A stretch of DNA of 64,000 nucleotides from Pantoea sp. GD03673 (lineage in GTDB: Bacteria; Pseudomonadota; Gammaproteobacteria; Enterobacterales; Enterobacteriaceae): assembly GCF_029844725.1 (NCBI RefSeq), contig NZ_JAOCKJ010000007.1, positions 186,001 through 250,000 on the forward strand, given 5' to 3'. The notes beneath the pieces were generated by a model. It worked only from the letters and a program-made list of their open reading frames with translations, did not search any database and was not told the DNA's origin. Of this stretch, positions 59,272 to 64,000 are shown one piece after another; the stretch's first letter is position 1, and every line of letters starts with the position of its first letter. The translations under genes were made by a program, and so were the position numbers.

Positions 59272-59321
59272 GTCACTTTTCCGCGCGTTACCAATCAACT
59301 CAGCACCGCGCGGGCAGGGCA

Positions 59322-62300
59322 TTACGCCTGATGCTCGGCCAGTTGTGACACGAAGCCCTGCACCCAATCCATACGAATTTTTCTTTCCGACAGCTCGCGG
59401 GTAAATCGCAGGCGTGTTGGCCCATCCAGTTTCCACTGCTGCGGCTCTTTCTGCAGCAGACTGATCAGCCATGCCGGATCGACCCTGTTCTGCGGCGCAA
59501 AATCGAAATAGCCGCCTTTGTCGCTGGCTTCGATCTTACGCAGCCCCACCGCACGGGCTTTCAGGCGGATAATCGCCACGTCCAGCAGGTTACGCGCCGC
59601 GTCAGGCAGCAGGCCGAAGCGGTCAATCATCTCAACCTTCAGCTCCTGCAGCTCCTCTTCAGCCTCCGCGCTGGCAATGCGCTTGTAGAGTGAAAGACGG
59701 GTGCTGACATCCGGAATAAAGGTTTCGGGGAGCAGCGCGGGCATCCGCAGCTCTACTTCGGTCTGGTTGCTGGTGAGATCTTCGAGTGAAGGCTCGCGAC
59801 CCGCTTTCAGCGCATCAACAGCATTCTCAAGCAGCTCCATGTAAAGTGTGAAGCCCAGCGTCTCCATCTGTCCGCTCTGCTCATCACCCAGCAACTCGCC
59901 AGCGCCGCGAATCTCCAGATCGTGGGTTGCCAGCGCAAAACCGGCACCCAGATCTTCCAGTGAGGCGATCGCCTCCAGGCGCTTATGTGCATCGGCGGTC
60001 ATTGCCTTTGGATGTGGTGTCAACAGCCAGGCATACGCCTGATGATGCGAACGGCCGACGCGACCGCGCAGCTGATGCAGCTGCGCCAGGCCAAAGTGAT
60101 CGGCCCGCTCAATGATGATGGTGTTAGCGGTCGGAATGTCGATTCCGGTTTCGATGATGGTGGTACAGACCAGCACGTTGAAACGCTGATGATGGAAATC
60201 GTTCATCACCCGTTCCAGCTCGCGCTCGCGCATCTGGCCATGACCAATCGCCACCCGCGCTTCCGGCACCAGTTCGCTGAGACGCTGCGCCGCTTTTTCA
60301 ATATTTTCAACGTCGTTGTAGAGATAGTAGACCTGTCCGCCACGCAGAACCTCACGCAGGATCGCCTCACGGATCACCAGATCGTCATATTCACGGACAA
60401 AGGTTTTAACCGCTAAACGACGGGCAGGCGGCGTGGCGATTATAGACAGATCGCGCATACCGCTCATGGCCATATTCAGGGTGCGCGGGATCGGCGTAGC
60501 CGTCAGGGTAAGGATGTCCACATCGGCACGCATCGCCTTGATGCGCTCTTTGTGACGTACCCCGAACCGGTGTTCTTCATCGACAATCAGCAAACCGAGG
60601 TCGTGCCATTTCAGATCGCTCATCAGCAGCTTATGGGTGCCGATCAGGATGTCGATCTTGCCCTCGCTGGCCTGTTCCAGCACCTGCGCCTGCTCTTTGG
60701 CGGTACGGAAACGGGAAAGCATCTCAATGCGAACCGGCCAGTTGGCAAAGCGATCGCGGAAGTTATCGTAATGCTGCTGTGCCAGCAGGGTCGTCGGCAC
60801 CAGCACGGCCACCTGTTTGTGGTTCTCAATGGCGAGAAACGCAGCGCGCATCGCAACTTCCGTTTTACCAAAGCCCACGTCGCCGCACACCAGGCGATCC
60901 ATTGCCAGCGGCTGACACATATCGCTCAGCACGGCGTTAATTGCCTGCGCCTGATCCGGCGTGGTCTCAAACGGGAAACTTTCGCAGAACAGCTGATACT
61001 GCTCACGGTCATGCTTAAAGGCAAAACCGGTTTTTGCCGCGCGCTGGGCATAAATATCCAGCAGTTCAGCCGCCACATCACGCACTTTCTCCGCCGCTTT
61101 CTGCCGCGCACGAGACCAGGCATCGCTGCCCAGTTTGTGCAGCGGGGCGTTATCGTCGGCCCCTCCGGCATAGCGGCTGATCAGGTGCAGCGACGAAACC
61201 GGCACATACAGTTTGGCGTCGTTGGCGTATGAGAGCATCAGGTATTCCGCCTCAATGCCGCCCGCTTCGAGCGTGGTCAGGCCGATATAGCGGCCCACAC
61301 CGTGCTCCAGATGCACCACCGGCTGGCCGGGATGCAGCTCCGCCAGGTTACGGATCAGGATGTCCGGGTTAATGGTGCGACGGGTATCCTGACGGCGACG
61401 GCTGACGCGCTCGCCCAGCAGATCGCTTTCGCAAATCAGCGCCCGGTTGCCCTGGGTATCAATAAAACCGCGCTCGCTGGCACCGATCATCAGACTGAAG
61501 CGATCGTCGACGGTTTCATCGAAGCGGTGCACCGGCTGAGGACGCAGTTTGATGCGCGCCAGCAGTTCCTGCAGGCTCTCGCGGCGGCCTTCACTTTCCA
61601 CCGAGAAGACCACCGCCCCGCTGAAGGTCTCAATAAACTGACGCAGATGGTCGAGCGGCGCTTTCGCCTGCGCCTGAACGGTCAGGTCAGGCAGAGGGGT
61701 ATAACCGAGATTGGTATTGGCGGCTTTGGCGGGCAGCACCTCATTGGTCATCTGGATACGCGGCCAGGCTTTCAGCTCGCCCATTAAGGCATCCGGACGC
61801 AGCCACAGCGTAACCGGCTCCAGCAGCGGGCGCATCGGGTCAACACGGCGGTTTTCATAACGAGCTTCGGCATCCTGCCAGAAACGGCTGGCGCTGCCTT
61901 CAAGATCGCCGCAGTTCACGATCAGGGTATTGTCAGGCAGATAGCTGAACAGGCTGGGTAACGGCTGCTCAAAAAACAGCGGCTGCCAGTATTCGATGCC
62001 CGCAGGCAGCGTGCCTTTACTGACCTGCTGATAGACGTGCTCCGACTCGCGGCGCACATCAAAAATTTCGCGCCAGCGGCTGCGGAACAGCTCAATGGCG
62101 GCTTTGTCGCTGGGAAACTCATGCGCAGGCAGCAGGTTAATCTCTGCAACCGCTTCCAGCGTACGCTGGTTATCGACGTCGAACAGGCGCAGGCTGTCGA
62201 TCTCATCATCGAAAAAGTCGATGCGGTAGGGTTGCTCGCTGCCCATCGGGAACAGGTCGAGCAGGGCACCGCGCGTGGCGTATTCACCGTGCTCCATGAC

Positions 62301-62765
62301 CTGATCAACATGACGGTAACCGGCCTGCTCAAGCTGATCGCGCAACCGGTCGCGTGACAGTTTTTGTCCCTGCTTCATCACCAGCGCATGGCCGTGCAGG
62401 AAGCTGTGCGGACAGACGCGCTGCATCAGGGTGTTCACCGGCATGATCAGCATACCGCGCTGCATCACCGGCAGCTGGTAGAGGGTCGACAGGCGCGAGG
62501 AGATAATATCCTGATGTGGTGAGAAGCTGTCATAGGGCAGCGTTTCCCAGTCGGCGAGGTGTGCTACCGGCAGATCGGTAAACTGGCGGATTTCGTCCAG
62601 CAGGCGCAGGGCGGTTTGGGTATCGGGGGTAATCATCAATACCGGACCAGCATGGCGTTCAGTAATGCTGGCACACTCTACCGCATGCGCAGCGCCGATG
62701 AGCTGACCGAGCTGACGGTGATCGCCGGATTTAACGGGCAGGGTATAACGAGTCTGTTCGGGCAT
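59322..62765 (-). CDS. mfd: Transcription-repair coupling factor Mfd
   Basis: Mfd removes RNA polymerase stalled at DNA lesions and recruits the UvrAB repair proteins. An N-terminal UvrB-like domain (YDSFSPHQDIISSRLSTLYQ) is followed by the RNA-polymerase-interacting domain (HLEHGVGRYIGLTTLEAGGI). The RecG-like translocase has Walker A CGDVGFGKTEVAMRA, DEEH in LLIVDEEHRFGVRHKER, and TATPIPRTLNMAMSG. The C-terminal inhibitory domain ends the protein. The start MPEQTRYTLPVKSG gives 1147 residues (E. coli 1148); an upstream ATG at 62786 would add seven. Confidence 0.97.
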   Translation of the reverse strand: MPEQTRYTLPVKSGDHRQLGQLIGAAHAVECASITERHAGPVLMITPDTQTALRLLDEIRQFTDLPVAHLADWETLPYDSFSPHQDIISSRLSTLYQLPVMQRGMLIMPVNTLMQRVCPHSFLHGHALVMKQGQKLSRDRLRDQLEQAGYRHVDQVMEHGEYATRGALLDLFPMGSEQPYRIDFFDDEIDSLRLFDVDNQRTLEAVAEINLLPAHEFPSDKAAIELFRSRWREIFDVRRESEHVYQQVSKGTLPAGIEYWQPLFFEQPLPSLFSYLPDNTLIVNCGDLEGSASRFWQDAEARYENRRVDPMRPLLEPVTLWLRPDALMGELKAWPRIQMTNEVLPAKAANTNLGYTPLPDLTVQAQAKAPLDHLRQFIETFSGAVVFSVESEGRRESLQELLARIKLRPQPVHRFDETVDDRFSLMIGASERGFIDTQGNRALICESDLLGERVSRRRQDTRRTINPDILIRNLAELHPGQPVVHLEHGVGRYIGLTTLEAGGIEAEYLMLSYANDAKLYVPVSSLHLISRYAGGADDNAPLHKLGSDAWSRARQKAAEKVRDVAAELLDIYAQRAAKTGFAFKHDREQYQLFCESFPFETTPDQAQAINAVLSDMCQPLAMDRLVCGDVGFGKTEVAMRAAFLAIENHKQVAVLVPTTLLAQQHYDNFRDRFANWPVRIEMLSRFRTAKEQAQVLEQASEGKIDILIGTHKLLMSDLKWHDLGLLIVDEEHRFGVRHKERIKAMRADVDILTLTATPIPRTLNMAMSGMRDLSIIATPPARRLAVKTFVREYDDLVIREAILREVLRGGQVYYLYNDVENIEKAAQRLSELVPEARVAIGHGQMRERELERVMNDFHHQRFNVLVCTTIIETGIDIPTANTIIIERADHFGLAQLHQLRGRVGRSHHQAYAWLLTPHPKAMTADAHKRLEAIASLEDLGAGFALATHDLEIRGAGELLGDEQSGQMETLGFTLYMELLENAVDALKAGREPSLEDLTSNQTEVELRMPALLPETFIPDVSTRLSLYKRIASAEAEEELQELKVEMIDRFGLLPDAARNLLDVAIIRLKARAVGLRKIEASDKGGYFDFAPQNRVDPAWLISLLQKEPQQWKLDGPTRLRFTRELSERKIRMDWVQGFVSQLAEHQA

Positions 62766-62952
62766 GGGATCTCGGGGTTGCTCCATTTTTCCAGGACGTA
62801 ATCATTCCATATTATGTCAGGGGGATCACCTTTGCGGCACAATTTTCCTGCCGCGCCGCGCTGAACCCGGAGATCGGTCAGCCATTACCGGGCGTCGGCG
62901 GTAATACAGCGGATAGAGAGAGGATAGACGGAGTCTGGCAAGGGAGCAGAGA

Positions 62953-62980
62953 AAACCGCCGTCGCTCTGCAGCGACGGGG
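62953..62980 (-). terminator. Terminator after small ORF 62994-63203
   Basis: An 8-bp stem, CCGTCGCT-CTGC-AGCGACGG, is followed on the minus strand by CGGTTTTC. Confidence 0.6.
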
Positions 62981-62993
62981 TTAAACGGGCAGT

Positions 62994-63203
62994 TTATTTT
63001 ATGGATTGCTGTGTGTAATGCATGCGCGGGCGGTCGATATTTGCCCAGGATAACTCCTGCTCAGGATGATAGCTGAGGTTACCGTCGTCCCACTTTACGT
63101 AGTAGCCGGCTGGTGCGCTTCCCTGCTCAAAGACGTTGATGATTTCGCCTCTGATTTCCCCGGATTGATGTTTAACGATACTGCCTTTGGGAAATTTCAA
63201 CAT
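62994..63203 (-). CDS. Hypothetical small SH3/KOW-like protein
   Basis: A 69-residue product I cannot name. It reads MLKFPKGSIVKHQSGEIRGE, then IINVFEQGSAPAGYYVKWDD, then GNLSYHPEQELSWANID. The alternating Gly-Ile-Val-Lys pattern with GSIVKHQSGEIRGEI and YYVKWDDG resembles small beta-barrel SH3/KOW or YodC-like (DUF2158) proteins; this is a fold guess. The start has GAGGTAG about 8 nt upstream, and a hairpin terminator follows, so the gene is probably real. It replaces ycfT, which K-12 has between mfd and lolC. Confidence 0.72.
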   Translation of the reverse strand: MLKFPKGSIVKHQSGEIRGEIINVFEQGSAPAGYYVKWDDGNLSYHPEQELSWANIDRPRMHYTQQSIK

Positions 63204-63450
63204 GGTCGCTACCTCTATCGCTGCGCGATAAATCACCTCTTATCCTGTTACAGAGTGTAGTCTACGCGCCTGGGCGCTGGATAATCAGCCAATAAGCGAT
63301 GGCTTTATCGGCTATTCCGCGGCTTTGGTCGCCAGGATAACGTCGCCTGATACAACTTTGCCGCCGACTCAGCGGGTTAGAGGTTTCATAAAGCGAGCCG
63401 CTCCTTTATCATCCCACTATCTATTTTCAGACAACGGCTTACTGGATTCC

Positions 63451-64000
63451 ATGTATCAACCTGTCGCGCTATTTATCGGACTGCGTTACATGCGCGGACG
63501 CGCATCGGATCGCTTCGGTCGCTTTGTCTCCTGGCTCTCAACGATTGGCATTACGCTTGGCGTGCTGGCGATGGTCACCGTGTTATCGGTGATGAACGGT
63601 TTTGAGCGTGAACTCGAAGGCAATATTCTTGGCCTGATGCCACAGGCGCTGATCACCAGCGACAAAGGCAGCATTAATCCGCAACAGCAACCCGCCGATT
63701 CTCTCAACCTTAAAGGCGTCAGCCGCACCGCGCCGTTGACCACCGCCAATGTGGTGCTGCAAAGCCCTCACAGCGTCTCCGTTGGCGTCATGCTGGGCAT
63801 TGAGCCGGATGAAAACGATCCGCTGACGCCGTTCCTGGTGAATACCCCGCAGAGCGTGCTGCAGGCCGGACAGTACAATGTGATCCTCGGCGAACAGCTG
63901 GCGTCGCAGCTGGGCGTAAAACGGGGCGATCAGCTGCGTCTGATGGTGCCCTCGGTCAGCCAGTTCACGCCAATGGGACGTGTGCCGAGCCAGCGTCTGT
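63451..64000 (+). CDS. lolC: Lipoprotein-releasing ABC transporter permease LolC (5' part)
   Basis: LolC is an inner-membrane subunit of the LolCDE complex that lifts mature lipoproteins from the inner membrane and hands them to LolA. The window ends after 183 of roughly 400 codons. The N-terminus [20 protein letters not shown] is followed by a first membrane helix ([20 protein letters not shown]). The periplasmic domain start then reads [20 protein letters not shown]. The right edge of the window cuts it; lolD and lolE should follow. Confidence 0.96.
   Translation, partial: MYQPVALFIGLRYMRGRASDRFGRFVSWLSTIGITLGVLAMVTVLSVMNGFERELEGNILGLMPQALITSDKGSINPQQQPADSLNLKGVSRTAPLTTANVVLQSPHSVSVGVMLGIEPDENDPLTPFLVNTPQSVLQAGQYNVILGEQLASQLGVKRGDQLRLMVPSVSQFTPMGRVPSQRL

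Noticed and set aside
60552-61232. 226-codon plus-strand ORF inside mfd
   Set aside because: Antisense shadow of mfd.

Overview
The window is a chromosome segment from an enterobacterium of the Erwiniaceae type, most likely Pantoea or a close relative. Nearly every protein reads as a clear orthologue of an Escherichia coli K-12 gene from the mdoC-to-lolC region (about 23.7 to 25.3 min), in nearly the same order. Differences from K-12 are local. mdtG, mdtH, fhuE, comR, bhsA, ldtC and ycfT are absent from their K-12 positions, and a few short unrecognised genes plus a sugar-uronide utilisation pair occupy some of those junctions. The genus is inferred from gene content and sequence divergence and was not tested by a search.

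Layout. 1-5.2 kb: osmoregulated periplasmic glucan genes (mdoC truncated by the window edge, divergent from mdoGH). 5.3-15.6 kb: yceK, msyB, an AT-rich patch with an unfamiliar Cys-containing small ORF, lpxL, trhO, yceI-yceJ, solA, bssS, a small helical ORF, dinI with a LexA box, pyrC with a CTP-responsive type leader, yceB and grxB. 15.8-19.7 kb: rimJ, yceH, mviM, murJ. 19.7-31.4 kb: the complete flg cluster (flgN, flgM, flgA leftward; flgBCDEFGHIJ and flgKL rightward), with sigma-28 type promoters before flgM and flgK. 31.7-35.1 kb: rne. 35.7-47.9 kb: rluC, maf, then the yceD-rpmF-plsX-fabHDG-acpP-fabF fatty-acid and envelope operon and pabC-mltG-tmk-holB-ycfH. 48.2-49.6 kb: ptsG with conserved CRP, Mlc and SgrS target sequences. 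49.7-52.4 kb: leftward GH105 (unsaturated rhamnogalacturonyl hydrolase-like) gene and GPH-family transporter, which replace fhuE. 52.8-58.1 kb: hinT, ycfL, lpoB, thiK, nagZ, ycfP, ndh (FNR box). 58.6-64 kb: ycfJ, mfd, a small hypothetical gene, and the start of lolC.

Functionally the window is mostly housekeeping: envelope building (OPG, lipid A, lipid II flippase, PBP1B activator, lytic transglycosylase, peptidoglycan recycling), fatty-acid synthesis, the flagellar rod, hook and rings, RNA turnover and modification, glucose uptake, and the aerobic respiratory entry point. No phage, insertion sequence, tRNA, rRNA or CRISPR array was seen. No convincing new multi-gene system was found. The best leads for novelty are the short ORFs at 6110-6376, 12340-12612 and 62994-63203, and the GH105/transporter cassette.
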